Assembly (NCBI GenBank): GCA_026874595.1
Contig: CM049308.1
Location: 21,117,867 to 21,181,866, forward strand
From: Sipunculus nudus
Taxonomy: Eukaryota > Annelida > Sipuncula > Golfingiida > Sipunculidae
Length of the DNA stretch: 64,000 nucleotides
Reading direction: 5' to 3'
Position 1 is the first letter of the stretch. Each line of letters begins with the position of its first letter. The position numbers and the translations under genes were made by a program. The notes under the pieces were generated by a model. It saw nothing but the letters and a program-made list of their open reading frames with translations, searched no databases and was not told the DNA's origin. This document shows, piece by piece, positions 1-11,746 of this stretch.

Positions 1-16
1 ATGACCAATTTCCCTT

Positions 17-985
17 TTTAGCTCAGCTGACTTTCAGTCATGCTTAGCCATAGTTGTGGGTCTTTGTCCGTTACACTCCCTTCCATCTGTCTAACCGGCC
101 GTTACAGGGCACAAATTGTAACCACTTGACCTAGAAGCTAAAAATCAGCATCCGGGGAGGTCCAGGGGAAATATCCTTCGAGACCGGAAATTGGGTCACA
201 CTGATCAAATTCTGCATGCGACCCAGTTAAAACATGCATTTTATCAAAAGTTAGGCTCTTCTACATGTTTGAAATATTGCATATTTTCCCATAAAAGTTG
301 ATCCACAAATTGTTTCAACCAATATCCTGAAAACTGGTGATTTTGATCTTCAAGGTAAAATCTGCAGACTTTAATGATTTTTTGTAAGCACTATAATAAG
401 CTCTTTTGAAAAACTGCATATTTCTTCCTCAAATTCAATACACAATTGTTTCAATATGTTCTCAGACGAGTTCAGAAAATGATTAACTTAAGTTAACCAA
501 GAGTTTCAGGTCAAATTTACCAAAAAACTTAGCCCAGTAAACATCATCACTTTTGAGATATTGTATATCGTCCCCCCCCCCCCTTCCACACACACACACA
601 CACACACTACACCAAGTTTGGTAGAAAAATTATTTCAACCAGTTTCAAAACTGGTGACCCTAATCTGTAATGTCATATGTGCAGAAATTTATAATTTCAT
701 AAATGTTGGGATGTGAGACAGGGAGGGGAAGGGGATGGCATGGCTAGACATCTACATTTATAGTGACTGTGAAAAAAATCAGTTCTAGTTTACATACAAA
801 TCCCAGTTTGCATGCAAATTTGGCCAACCAGTTCTTCAAAAAATCTAATTCTTCTCTTGAACAACATTATATAGTTTACCAATCATGGCCGGATTCAGAC
901 TTCACATGTAAATTCCTGTTGTAAACTCGACTGTAATGTCATGCTAGTCAGCTGAGCGTCATGACCCATGAGTCGTGTGTTATGT
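17..985 (+). repeat. Dispersed repeat R-A, copy 1
   Basis: The copy opens with TTTAGCTCAGCTGACTTTCA and closes near 940-985 with GTCAGCTGAGCGTCATGACC. Between them is the family's usual text: a 'ggccgttacagggcacaaattgtaacc' stretch, 'gacctagaag', 'catccggggaggtcc' and 'gaaattgggtcac'. A short C-run (about 572-583) and a (CA)n run (about 588-608) lie inside. The same ordered text recurs at least eight more times in this window on both strands, so this is an interspersed repeat. No transposase or reverse transcriptase frame is seen. The superfamily is unknown; the inverted AGCTCAGCTGA / TCAGCTGAGC near the two ends would fit a non-autonomous DNA element, but this is inference. Confidence 0.8.
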
Positions 986-2273
986 ATATGAGCATGGTTT
1001 CTATTTTCGTCTTTTGAAAAGGATGTTTATTGCTGAACCTCTCATACCCATTGTCTTCTCACAATTGTCAGTATAAATGTAACTTCTAGTCATATCGTTT
1101 ATGTGATCCTCTCTGAAGATTAACACATATCACATTGATTCAGGTGTGCACATGGGTAGATAGAAATATTTGGTTAGGACTGTTATACTGCAAATTATAG
1201 AAGTCTGAAGTGTGCAAAATATAATACCTTTGAGTGTGGAAAAAATAATGAACCATGACAAAATTTATGATTAGAGAAAGGGGCAATGATATAGTTTGTT
1301 GATATAAGTAATAATTAGACTTCAGAGATGATGGACCACTATGGGGTATTCTTAGTGGGTTTTCAGAGGTTTTTAGTCTACTACAGATAAGGATTTGTTG
1401 TCTTTGCCGTTTTCATCTTCATGCATTCAACAGATACAGTGCGGCCACGAGACAGTGTACATAGAGGGTGCTTGTGGCCGATCAACCATGCACGCAATGT
1501 ATTTGTGGATGCAACTTTTAACTGATCCTTCACATTGGTTATCGTTTGCTCAGACTGTGTTGAGCTTGGGCCCGTCCATATTCAGAGGGCTTTCAATATT
1601 TTCCCTGGGTTTTTGGCTTCGAAAATTCACCTCGACTTATATACGGGGTTCTACTGTATACTTCAACAAACGAAGAAGCGTTCAGCAATAAAACATGCAA
1701 AACACATACTCGAACTTTCATAGTATTTGCCAGTTCAGCATATAGCAATAATGTCATCTAGTCGTAGTTCCGTTCAGATGTTGGATGGGTAACAAATATT
1801 ACACCGTGTAATTGTATTTTGTCCAAAAGGCTCTAAACATTATGAATATCCATTTCTCTAAATACTGCATGCGTCGATTAAACAGGTCATACATTTTCAT
1901 TTATATACAGAATATAAAAATTCTTATCATGTAATCTGAGATTTGAAGGAAAGGTTAAAAGTAATAGTCTGATGATCATAAAGCATATTAATGAAATCTA
2001 TGTGAAAGGTATAAATGGTGTGATGATCTGAATGTATATTAAAAGAATATATGTGAAAATAAATATCCTGTTAAAACAGTACAGGTGGAAATATGTGTGT
2101 GCTTTTGTCGAATTACATCAGTGTTTTTGTTTCGTGTGACTCCTGCATTTCTATACTTATGAGGTGTTGTGGGTCAGTTGTAAAAAGTTTGAGCAAAATG
2201 TGATGAAATGAAACTAAGGCCGACGTGATGTTTGACTTGCAAATTTTCAAATACCTTTCACTTAAACTTCTGG
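986..2273. other. AT-rich stretch, nothing recognised
   Basis: No coding frame longer than about 100 codons, no protein motif and no repeat shared with the rest of the window was recognised. Two overlapping short frames at 1395-1723 show no family resemblance. Confidence 0.5.
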
Positions 2274-2295
2274 TTATTATTATTATTATTATTAT

Positions 2296-2338
<43 letters not shown>

Positions 2339-2340
2339 TA
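2274..2340. repeat. (ATT)n then (TA)n microsatellite
   Basis: About 27 bases of ATT triplets run straight into a TA dinucleotide tract. Confidence 0.95.
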
Positions 2341-2342
2341 AA

Positions 2343-3094
2343 ACATTATTTAGTTTGTTTTGATCCGTAATTATTAGTTTGGTCGATATAACCCTGAATA
2401 TATTGTACAGCATACGCAACCTTGCATTTTGAAATTATTGTTCACGTAGAATATAAGGAATAAAAAGAACTTTATATAAAACATTACCACATTTTATACA
2501 TACAAGCAAATTACATTTGTGTCCCTTGCAAAGTATATTTGAGGCCCAGACGAAACGAATGGCTAGTCCAGGCATTATTATAGCCCTGAGTGTCAGTTTT
2601 CTACTGCGTAAAATGAAACGTGATTCCATGTACCGATAAACGTGACTGTTCCATCTCTTCTCACCAAACGAGTCAGTTGGAGAGCCATAAATTAATTATA
2701 TGATTTGCCGCGAGGTGGCAGTACCTATTCTAAGCGTTGCGCCACAGCCGTATAGCAAGTTCCATGACTTGTCAATTGGAGGAATCCTAAAGTTTAGCAT
2801 TAGTACTTATTCACTACTAATTTAGGGGAGTCTAGGATAATTCAACAAACTGAAAAATGTTTCTGTGTTACAATTTACACTAATTTGTTACCTTCTTCCT
2901 CTAGAAAAGTCTTTATTAGCTAAGTTGATACTTTCGCTAGCGTGTATTCTGGATATATCGGAGTTGGTTGGTTGTCTGGTTGCAAATGTCCTACAAAACA
3001 TCTGATCAATTTTTAAGACATCTTGTAGAAGGCCTGTAAGAACAATCCATAACATTTTTCACCATATGGTTTTACACTCAACAGACTGTCAGTA
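2343..3094. other. Unannotated AT-rich stretch
   Basis: Nothing supported by motif or by similarity to other parts of the window. Confidence 0.5.
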
Positions 3095-3640
3095 GACTGA
3101 GCTATAATTATCTTTCAGCGCCCATCCGTCTGGCTGTCGGTCCGTCTGTTAAACAGGCACGTTTTGATACCGTTAAACCTATGAATCTGAAATTTGACAT
3201 AAAATTAGATCTAAGTTCTTTCGCACCTGAATTGGGTCAATGATGCTTCATTCCTTTGAAAATATAAGCAAAACCTAAATTTTTCATTTAAAAACTTGTA
3301 GCACATACGGGACTGCCTACTCTCAAAGCCACGTGTATCAATCTGTTCATATTTGACAAATTCTAAATAGATGCCAGAAATTAGGTAAATATTGTGCTAT
3401 CCGAAGTTATAGAATAAAACATGATATGTGCTTTGTCAAAACAGCAGGAAAAGGTATTTCCTCTATTAAAATGGTAACCGTTGGAGATAGGCAGGTTTTT
3501 TTCAAAGTATATAACTATATTCATTAAGATTTAATTGTATACTAAAAATTATAACAGACTTCTGTTAATATTGTAGTTATATGCATAAATATAATATCAA
3601 TATCTTAAATTTTGCCCAACTTTGTCCATGGCACATATTT
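3095..3640 (+). repeat. Dispersed repeat R-C, partial copy
   Basis: Begins 'agtagactgagctata', has the CCGTCTG-type run and then 'taccgttaaacctatgaat', which matches the same position of the copies at 48541 and 52715. It ends with 'aaattttgcccaactttg', also present in the 59876 copy, and abuts the next R-A copy. Confidence 0.65.
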
Positions 3641-4495
3641 TAGCCCAGCTGACTGAAAGTCATCTGAGCTATAGGGATCATTCTTTGTCCGCGGAGCTAT
3701 CGGGCTCAGAAGTACCCTAAGTATACTTGAAAAATTGATACAACTGCTCAAGTATCTGGACAACTAATGTATTGCTCACCATGATTCTTTGCATGCATAT
3801 TGATCATGGAGTGTTTCATCAGTTCCTCTAGACTGGTGGCGCCACCTTGATTTTTTTCAAACTTGTGTGCATTTTTTACTCTATTTTGAGACCTTCAAAG
3901 ATACGGTCGTCCATTAACAGAGCACAAATCGAGACCACTGGACCTAAAATCTTCTAACTTGAAATTTAAGGAGCTCATTGATAAATCTCCTTGAAAACCT
4001 GAAATCAGGTCTCTGTTACCCATAACCTCTGAGCTATGATGCTCAGAGGTAAACCCCATATTAATAAAATATTTGATACAAAAGGTCAAGTATCTGAACA
4101 ACTAATGCATCGATCACCATGATTCCTTGCATGCACATTCATCATTGAGTGTTTCATCAGTTCCTGGAGACTGGTGGTGCAACCTGGAATTTTTTTTCAA
4201 ACTTTTTTGCATTTTCTTTCAATTGTTATTGTTGAGACCTTCAAAGATGCGGTCGTCCGTTAACAGGGCACAAATCGTAACCATATCACCTAGAATCTTC
4301 CACCTTGACATCCAGGGAGGTCCATGAAAAATTTCCTTGATAACCTAAAATTAGGTCTCTGTTACCCATATCCTCCGAGCTATGCTTAAGTTGAATGACG
4401 ATACCTCAGACAAAATTTGGCATTGATAAAATTCCTTTTGTGAATGTTTCCTAATCAGCTATGCGTCATGACCCCTGGGTCACTTGTTTTGTCAT
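3641..4495 (+). repeat. Dispersed repeat R-A, copy 2
   Basis: Starts 'ttagcccagctgactgaaag' and ends with 'gcgtcatgacccctgggtca'. Internally it holds two tandem versions of the family core (each with 'gagaccttcaaagat.cggtcgtcc.ttaacagggcacaaatcg'), at about 3780-4075 and 4100-4390. This shows that copies differ by number of internal units. Confidence 0.8.
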
Positions 4496-4845
4496 GGCGT
4501 CTCCAGTTCTCCATTAAACTGCATCAACTGATGTGATTATTTTTCTCAGTCTGTTGAACATTTTTTTTTTTTTTTTGTTCTGGGATATGAATATCCAGGG
4601 ACACAAGATACATAAAACAAGTGGGTATTTAGGACAATATAAAGATTGAAGTAGCTAGTCGCTAGTTATTTCAGGTGTAGAAATTCCTATAATTTGGAGC
4701 AACAAAATCGAACAATGCTCCATTTAAAGTATTCTGTTTCCAAATTTCCATTTTAATAGGGGGCAGCTGTGCACATCAAAATTCAGTTCACCATATATAT
4801 TTTATTTTTTTGCCATAGATCATACAAATAAAAATTTACCTATAG
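4496..4845. other. AT-rich spacer
   Basis: Contains a T-run at about 4561-4577. No gene or shared repeat was recognised. Confidence 0.5.

Positions 4846-4909
<64 letters not shown>
4846..4909. repeat. (TA)n microsatellite
   Basis: About 30 TA dinucleotides, immediately before the CGTA-rich region. Confidence 0.97.
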
Positions 4910-4912
<3 letters not shown>

Positions 4913-5576
4913 AGTCACGTGATCAGACAGGTCGTACAACTCGTTGTACCACTAGTCGGGATCGGTCGTGACTTGTCTTTGGGCATAGGCCACCTACCCT
5001 GTGTCACGACTTTGGACAAGTCTGTACCAGTGTGCGACTTCGACTTGCTACCGATCAAATAAGACCACGTACGACCACTCGTAAACTAGGCGTACGACCA
5101 CTGCCGTTTTGTCGTAGGAATATGAACCGCGGACATCCACTCCCGACTAGTTAAACCTCGTCACATACAGGTCTACGACAAAAAAAAGGGTGAAAATCCC
5201 AGGATAATTATTGGTGTGTTGTTCGATATTCAGGTGTTTTGCGACGGAAAAAATACCCTACCTTGTCGTAGAAACATGTTCATTTTTTTCCAGCGTCGTA
5301 GCTTATTCTTTATGTGAGGCCGATCTCGTCGGTCTGTTGAATGATGCCTGACGAATAAGTAACGATAAACCTACGACTTTCATTTTTTTGTTATCTGAGG
5401 TCCTACGAAAGCCAAACGATTGCCATACTTTCTGTCTATGACGGTCCTAGAATGTTCTATGTTTTTTAGGTCATTCCTGTGGGTTTGTATTAGGATTATA
5501 ATTTTATTTTACTGCAGTAAGAACCATCGGAGGCACCTCATACGACTGTCGTAGGAAGAGCGTTCGATTAGACTAA

Positions 5577-5734
5577 GGGTGTGTTGCTATAAGGTGACTT
5601 AAGTCATGTAGGTGACTTAAGCCCGGGGGCACCTGTGTGTCACTATGGTAACCATTATGACGTCACAATTGTCACAATGGTATTTAGGCCCGCAACTGGG
5701 CTTAAGTCCAGTAAAATGTTATTGCAACAGGCCT
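5577..5734. mobile_element. 158-bp MITE-like element with TAA duplication
   Basis: The left end GGGTGTGTTGCTAT and the right end ATTGCAACAGGCCT are imperfect inverse complements. The inner words 'ggtgacttaagtc' and 'ggcttaagtcca' mirror each other. TAA occurs at 5574-5576 and again at 5735-5737, consistent with a 3-bp target duplication. TWA duplications are typical of the PIF/Harbinger superfamily, so a non-autonomous Harbinger-like element is the best guess. It is too short to encode anything. Confidence 0.6.
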
Positions 5735-6186
5735 TAAGACCTTGTACAGTCTAGGCATATTTCGGGGTTCGAGATCGATCTAATGGCGACAAGACCGCCT
5801 CCAAGGCGGTCTCGATGGGACCTGCTCTCGACGTGTTCTAATTTAGATCGAACTCTTTGAGACCTCCTACAGACCGCTTGTGTTCCCGTGTGTACAGGCA
5901 AGCGGTCCATATATACGGTCTGTATATTGGGATCGAACTCCATAGTGTGCGCGTTTGGCGCGACCGAGGACCCGGTCTCGTTGAGACCTGTTCGAAGCCT
6001 GTTCCACTGACTGATGTTGCGCTGCGTGAACATAGTCGGTCTCGATAGGACTGATCTGACATATGTCTGTACACGGCCTAATTAGACAGCCCTCACCAAT
6101 TTTCCCACGACCGTCGTGCAACATAATTTTTTATATGAAATCGTACTATGTTCAAAATCGTAGGTTGTTTGTGACATATATATCCT

Positions 6187-6663
6187 GGCGTACACGTTAC
6201 GAAATTTTGATACGATACGATTTTGTAATTTCCTATCGCAATGTCGTATCGTAAATACCCAAGATCCGCGTCGTATTTCTACGTACATTATACGAATGTC
6301 GTGCAAAAGGGGACGGTATGTTACATCAAATACTGATCAGCAACACGGCTTCCAATGAAACTATACATCGCAGAAAATTGGCTTTGTGCGCTTCGTAGCC
6401 TATTTATTTGGTGGCGATGAAGAGGATTTACCGAACGGAAGAGGAAGAGATTAATGGTATAGCTTTCACTCATACGATTGCCAATTACGACACGAAAATT
6501 TTGAACATGCTTGAAAAAATACGATACGATACGAAGCCAAGATCGTAGGAAGTCGTATCGGATCTCAACAAACACGTTGCGATAAGAAGCCAAGAAGCCA
6601 GGATTTCGTGTCGTATCCTGCTTCCTATCCCATCGTATCCAAATTTCGTAACGTGTATGCGGG
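6187..6663. mobile_element. Inverted-repeat MITE-like element rich in ATACGAT
   Basis: The left arm near 6189-6217 (GCGTACACGTTACGAAATTT) is matched inversely by the right arm near 6632-6661 (AAATTTCGTAACGTGTATGC). Subterminal ATACGATACGA and TCGTATCG words occur inside both halves. The flanking target duplication is unclear (TATA-like on both sides). There is no coding capacity. Confidence 0.6.
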
Positions 6664-6870
6664 CTATAGGCTTTAGGAGTACTTACAACTGCTCAGGACA
6701 ATCTACGACTTGTTGCGGGTGGTCAGGACTTGTCGTACGACCTTTCAACCTACAGTTGTCAAGTCGTAAGTGGTCGTAAACCGGGCGTAAACAAGTCGTA
6801 AGTGGTCGTAAACCGGGCGTAAACAAGTCGTAAGTGCATGTGTGACCGAGGATTAACATGCACGACGCCC

Positions 6871-7434
6871 AAACATATATGTGGTTAGATAAATAATTCA
6901 TTGTAGCTTTATTTGGACGACATTATTTTATCGATGGAGCAAAGTTTTGAAGGAGCGATCCCGCTGCGTGGCTGTGAGAGTGCTCTGAATACACGTGAGA
7001 AATTTAAACTCATCATCCTGAGTAGTTTTACCTAGTCACTCATTCTCCAGACCCAAACTTCTCACTAACTGCTCAATCTGAGAAGCTTCTTCTTGATCAA
7101 AAACACGTCATGCATATATTTTAACGTTTACCGCTAGGGGACACTACCAGCGACTTGTGACATGATACCCGACCGCCCGATAACCGTCGCGGCAGCCATT
7201 CAGACATGTATAGCACGTAACAGACAGCTGATAGCTGTGGTAAGTTAAAAAATAATTATCTCTATCTGCTGTATCTGGAATATTATATTATGTAGAACCA
7301 GTAAGTATTCTGAGCTTTCATTAACTGAGATTCAGCAGGTGGCAGAGGCGTAGGAAGCAGATCAAAAGTGTTTGTGTGTGTGGGGGGGGGGGGCAAATGG
7401 ATATTAAGGAATTGGAAAGTTGATGGTGGATGCA

Positions 7435-7507
<73 letters not shown>

Positions 7508-8084
7508 CCTCAAAGTTAAAAACATAGTAGTGGATCATTAAACGGTCAATAACAGTACAGGTAAACATATTTTTATTTATGATTTGAACTCTAAAAGGTA
7601 ACACTGACACTAAATTTAATCACTTGTTGTTAATCAAAAGAGACAGACATTTAGGTAGTAATCAATATATACACGATGATTTTAACGTCTGTATTTTAAC
7701 GAGACTGTTGTAAGAGTATGGGGAATCATGGGAAAGGGAATTTCAGGTTGTTTCCGGTTGTTTAAATATCATGAAATGTCGGGAATTCAAGGGTTCAAGA
7801 ATGAAAACACTTTATATTTCCAAAGAGAGAGCAACAAAATTTCGTCAAAATATTTTCCGCACAATGTGTACGGCAGACACCCCATCCCCACTACCAGGGG
7901 CCATTTGTCTTCTGGCAGGGTTTTCCCTGCTCATGTCAGTACCAGTTTAGGATTTCTGTAAACGACGACTAACCTGAAAGATGGAGTTCTATCATTGCAA
8001 GACCACTGATAAAATAAAGAATAACTACAGATCTCAAGATTTCTTCTTGCGTAGCTTGCAACTATAGAGATCATCCTCAAATTA
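6871..8084. other. Stretch without recognised gene; (TA)n at 7439-7503
   Basis: A TA microsatellite of about 32 units occupies 7439-7503, preceded by a G-run near 7382-7393. The rest shows no motif; a 77-codon frame at 7728-7961 has no recognisable features. Confidence 0.6.
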
Positions 8085-8225
8085 TTTGGTTGGTCCAAAT
8101 GCCCAGTTTATAATCCCTAAAATATTTGAAAATAGGATAAAAAGGCCAAATTTGTACTTTTCGAGGAACTCCTTATGCCACTCATTATACTAATTCCCCG
8201 AAATGCCCCCCCCCCCCCAAATTTG
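8085..8225 (+). repeat. Dispersed repeat R-E, copy 1
   Basis: The text 'ttggtccaaatgcccagttt' to 'ccccgaaatg' matches 10075-10215 in order, sharing 'gtttataat.cct.a.atacttgaaa.gggacaaaa'-type text and a 'ttttgaggaa' word, with many point differences. Both copies are on the same strand, about 2 kb apart. No coding content. Confidence 0.65.
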
Positions 8226-8532
8226 CAAATCATTCGCTAATCATTTGGTAGCCATGACAACCCGACTTAGTAGACAATCGGATAATCGGGCTGGTAAGCC
8301 TACTCGAGTCGTGATGCAAGTAATATCGAAGAATTAATCGCAGTGGTCTTGCATAAGGTTGCATTCATATTGTGGTAAACGGCTGATATTATGCTGAGAA
8401 TGATGAATTTACACAAAAGTATACATGTCAGGGGCGTAGCCAGAGGGGGGCCGCAGGGGGCCATGCCCCCCCCCCCCCCCCGCGGTCGCTTCCAGTACTC
8501 CCCGTCCTTTCGGAATTGCACTTAATCTAATA

Positions 8533-8534
<2 letters not shown>

Positions 8535-8611
<77 letters not shown>

Positions 8612-8612
8612 T

Positions 8613-8643
<31 letters not shown>

Positions 8644-8661
8644 TTATATTTATATTATATA
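8535..8661. repeat. (TA)n / TATTTATA microsatellite
   Basis: A long TA tract that degenerates into TATTTATA units at its right end. Confidence 0.95.
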
Positions 8662-8879
8662 CGCATTGAATTGCCTTTGCAATCAGTGGCGGATCCAGAG
8701 GGGCGCCTTCGGCGCGAGCCCCCTGTTGAGCTGCAATATCTCTCATTTTATCTAATTTCCCAATTTTCGTGATTAATTTTCGTTTTTCATATTTTTTATA
8801 TTAATTATCAATTAGATTTTATTAAAGTTACCTGCAGTTTATTACTATCCAATTTGTTAGTTGAGCATAAGGATATTTA

Positions 8880-9015
8880 TGAACAGCTGCAGAACAACAG
8901 GCCGTGGTTGGGGTCGACCGTGAACAATCTCACGAACGTGGTGCATACCAGTACTCAAACTCGCGGTCTTTGCTCTTAGAAGTCCTGTGTGTTTTCGAGA
9001 CCACGAAACCCTGTA
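8880..9015 (-). mobile_element. tRNA-derived SINE-like fragment, copy 1
   Basis: On the minus strand, starting near 9015, there is a tRNA-like head with an A-box-like TTTCGTGGTCTCG and a B-box-like GCGAGTTTGAGTAC. A body word GTGAGATTGTTCACGGTCG follows. The same body word (one base longer or shorter, GTGAGATTTTTCACGGTGG) follows the tRNA-like head of the copy at 22697-22930. This shared head-plus-body order is the main support for a SINE family. No A-rich tail is evident. Confidence 0.55.
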
Positions 9016-9456
9016 AAGTTTAACATAAGACTTCAACATAACAGTTATTTCACTCCGAGCATTACATTTAAAAGATAATATTTTGCAAGTTACAAATGTA
9101 AATGCGCCTTTGCGCCATTGATCTATTTGAAAACGACTGAAATTTTATATCCTTATTTTGAAGAAATATAAATATTAAATATCTCTACAGTTTGACTACA
9201 TAACGCAAAGACATAACAGTTTTTCAGGAACAGGAAATCATCATTTTTTTGGGTGAAAATTGCCTCAAAATGTCCTTTTTACATTGCATATTCAAAAAAT
9301 GTCCCAATATGGGAGAGGGATACCCCCTCCCACACCCTCCCCATGTACCTGTAACTAACTTTAATGAAACCATGGTTCATGAATGAAAATAAAAAAAAAT
9401 CATATTTAGCTACACTAAAATATATAACGTATAGTAATAATAATATTATTATTAAT
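9016..9456. other. AT-rich interior, nothing recognised
   Basis: No coding frame or repeat seen; it lies inside the candidate transposon bounded by CAGGGGCGTAGCCAG. Confidence 0.5.
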
Positions 9457-9458
9457 AG

Positions 9459-9502
<44 letters not shown>

Positions 9503-9608
9503 GTGGATATACACGTATATATAACTGTATTCATAGTACCCATACATGCAGATTAGCCCCCCCCCCCCCTCCCCCCCCCTCCCCCCCCTCCCCCCCCCCC
9601 CCCCCCCG
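9457..9608. repeat. (TA)n and C-rich tracts
   Basis: A TA tract (about 9462-9501), then a run of C interrupted only by single T at about 9557-9608. A 170-codon frame crosses it, but its composition (Ile-Tyr then poly-Pro) is only the translated simple repeat. Confidence 0.9.
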
Positions 9609-10074
9609 TTTTCGATTTTCTGGCTCCGCCACTGATCATGGCCCCCTCCCCTCCCTCAATCCTGGCTACGCCCCTGCATGTGAGCTCACAACCCAAACTG
9701 AAACAAACCGTCTCCATGGACACGGGTCATTTCCTGTATCGCCTGCAAGCTGCCTGCGTCCTGAAACCCGTGCGAGTCATGCTTGTGTTCATGCGGTCAT
9801 AAATTCAACAAACATGCCGAGAGTTTACCAATGTGCTGGATTAAAACGGAACTTTTCTCGCTCAAGTTTGGTATAATTAGAAAGTACACAAAAACTGCTA
9901 ACGGTTGGTCTGGTTTATGATGATCGACAGTTTTCCTGAAGGCGATAAAGTGTTGTCAGAAATGAAGAAAATATTTGCATCTTCATCAGGGCCTTATAAT
10001 GCGTTCCTCAGACTTTGACAGACACTCTGGTGCCAGTGATCTATCTGGTCGTAATGCCACAGGGTCGATATGAC

Positions 10075-10215
10075 GCTAATCATTTGGTAGGTTCCACTGT
10101 CCGGTTTATAATTCCTCATATACTTGAAATGGGACAAAAAAGTTTACTTTTTGAGGAATCTATGCCAACCATTATAATAATCCCCCGAAATGAGTCTCTC
10201 TCACAGTCGATCGGA
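10075..10215 (+). repeat. Dispersed repeat R-E, copy 2
   Basis: Shares ordered text with 8085-8225, for example 'catttggtag', 'gtttataattcct', 'ttgaggaa' and 'cccccgaaatg'. Confidence 0.65.
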
Positions 10216-10339
10216 CCGATGATATTGCATAGCTTTTTCATGACCTAAATTAAAAATTCATGACCTTTCCCCCAATGGCTTTGGCCGTTTGAGCGCGGAG
10301 AGTGGTTACCAAAATTAAATAAATTTTCACTAACTTAAC

Positions 10340-10341
<2 letters not shown>

Positions 10342-10398
<57 letters not shown>

Positions 10399-10399
10399 C
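10342..10399. repeat. (GA)n microsatellite
   Basis: About 29 GA dinucleotides with one AAAG interruption. Confidence 0.97.
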
Positions 10400-10999
10400 A
10401 AGGATAAGGGAGATGTTTAGACAGCCTGAAAATATGAAACACCGTCTCCATTTTTGTTACTTAATTGTATGTCAAAATGGTGCCATCTGAAAATTGTGAA
10501 AACAAGATTTATCTGATTCCACCAGCAGCTGAATATAAAATTTCACGGTATACATGTGGCATTATTTCATAACACCTTCTTACCCTATTCAGATGTAACA
10601 ATAGCCACACATGAATATCCCGGCTTATTCTGTACACCCACATTGATGTCGGTTCTATGGACACATGGGGTGTTTAAACAAAGATTGTCTTTCAGGAGTC
10701 TTTTTTTCTGATTTGGCCCACAAGGTAATAATACTCCTCCAGATAAATGTTAAATTATTTCAATGTGTTCACAACCACAATCATCAACACCAAGACATTA
10801 TTGTCAAAACGTGTATTGGCGTTATGCTGGAGCACGTGCGTCTATGAAAACATTAATTCTAAAAACAGAAAATTCAAATATATTTTCGGAGGTTGCAACA
10901 TGGTCACCAGGTACCTAATGTGGGTCGTCCCCAACCGGTGTTTACATTGTTCTTATTCCAAGGTGCGCATAAGTGACAGTACATTTGTAAATATTCCTT
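10400..10999. other. Stretch without recognised gene
   Basis: Two overlapping frames of 60 and 84 codons at 10665-11001 have no recognisable motif. Nothing else was seen. Confidence 0.5.
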
Positions 11000-11165
11000 G
11001 ATCACTTCCCTGAATCCGGATCATGCTCCGGAACCACAACAAAGTAAAAAATTCGACAACTTATGGGCCCATTCCTGCCCTGAAAATTTCATGAGATTCC
11101 GTTCATGACCGAATGAGCTATGTTGTGAGCAAACATACACACAAACACACACGAACATGGATGAG
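11000..11165 (+). repeat. Dispersed repeat R-G, copy 1
   Basis: The text CCTGAATCCGGATCATGCTC, then 'cctgaaaatttcatgagatt', 'gagctatgttgtgagc' and a CA-rich tail recurs in inverse orientation at 55855-55995. The order of blocks and spacing agree. It may be the 3' part of a retroelement, but no coding remnant proves this. Confidence 0.6.
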
Positions 11166-11694
11166 CGTTTACCCTACCTGCGGAGTCAATGAGGCAATAA
11201 ATAGAGAAAGAGTCAAGTGTTAACTGGCATATTTGTGACGTAGGAGGTCTCGCCTATGGAAACACACTCACCAAAATATAAACATGTGATATCATACATC
11301 AATCTGTTCCCATCGTTAAAGAAATTAGGTGATGCTAAGCTGAAATATGCGGGCGTTTTAGCACATAACACGAATCAAGTTAGCAATGCTTAGCTGATTA
11401 TTTTCCACTTTTTTGTAGACTTGTTCCATCTTATCTTGTCGGTTCGAATGAGAGTGGTATATTGGGCAGGAAAGCCTTCAACTTTTCTAGCAGAAAGCAG
11501 AACCAGGTCTTTTTTTTTTGTAGTTCATGAAAAGTTAACTAGGCTTGTTCCCTGCTCCCCTAACCTATGTACATGGATAAGTTAATTGACGTGGGAACCA
11601 GTCCAGCTGTTTACTGTCTCATCATGATGAATTGATTTACTAGAAAACTTCATTCAACAGGGCCACTGCGATGAGGTATATTTATAAAATTGTT

Positions 11695-11746
<52 letters not shown>

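Larger units (their letters stand above)
4910..6870. repeat. CGTA-rich block of nested inverted-repeat elements
   Basis: This block is unlike its AT-rich flanks: it is dense in TCGTA/TACGA and CGAC words. The left part (about 4925-5110, words such as GTCGTACGACC and 'gaccactcgtaaac') and the right part (about 6690-6850, words such as 'gtggtcgtaaaccgggcgta') are roughly inverse to each other, as expected for a fold-back element whose arms carry short subrepeats. The right edge reads GTGTGACCGAGGATTA, close to the end of the MITE at 35961-36362. Two smaller inverted-repeat elements (5577-5734 and 6187-6663) sit inside. The short overlapping frames on both strands here look like by-products of the palindromic base composition. 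Confidence 0.55.
8429..9676. mobile_element. Candidate DNA transposon bounded by CAGGGGCGTAGCCAG
   Basis: CAGGGGCGTAGCCAG at 8429-8443 is mirrored by CTGGCTACGCCCCTG at 9662-9676, a perfect 15-bp inverted repeat. The five bases before the left end (CATGT) equal the five after the right end, which suggests a target duplication. A second inner pair, CAGTGGCGGATCCAG at 8684 and CTGGCTCCGCCACTG ending at 9634, may mark a nested element. Between the ends lie long TA tracts, a SINE-like unit, C-runs and no transposase frame. Pairing of the two ends is inference: such termini are common and could belong to different copies. Confidence 0.45.

Noticed and set aside
5734-6593. Several overlapping frames on both strands
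   Set aside because: By-products of CGTA-rich palindromic DNA in fold-back elements; no protein motif.
9364-9876. 170-codon frame with Ile-Tyr and poly-Pro segments
   Set aside because: It runs through TA and C-run simple repeats and transposon ends.
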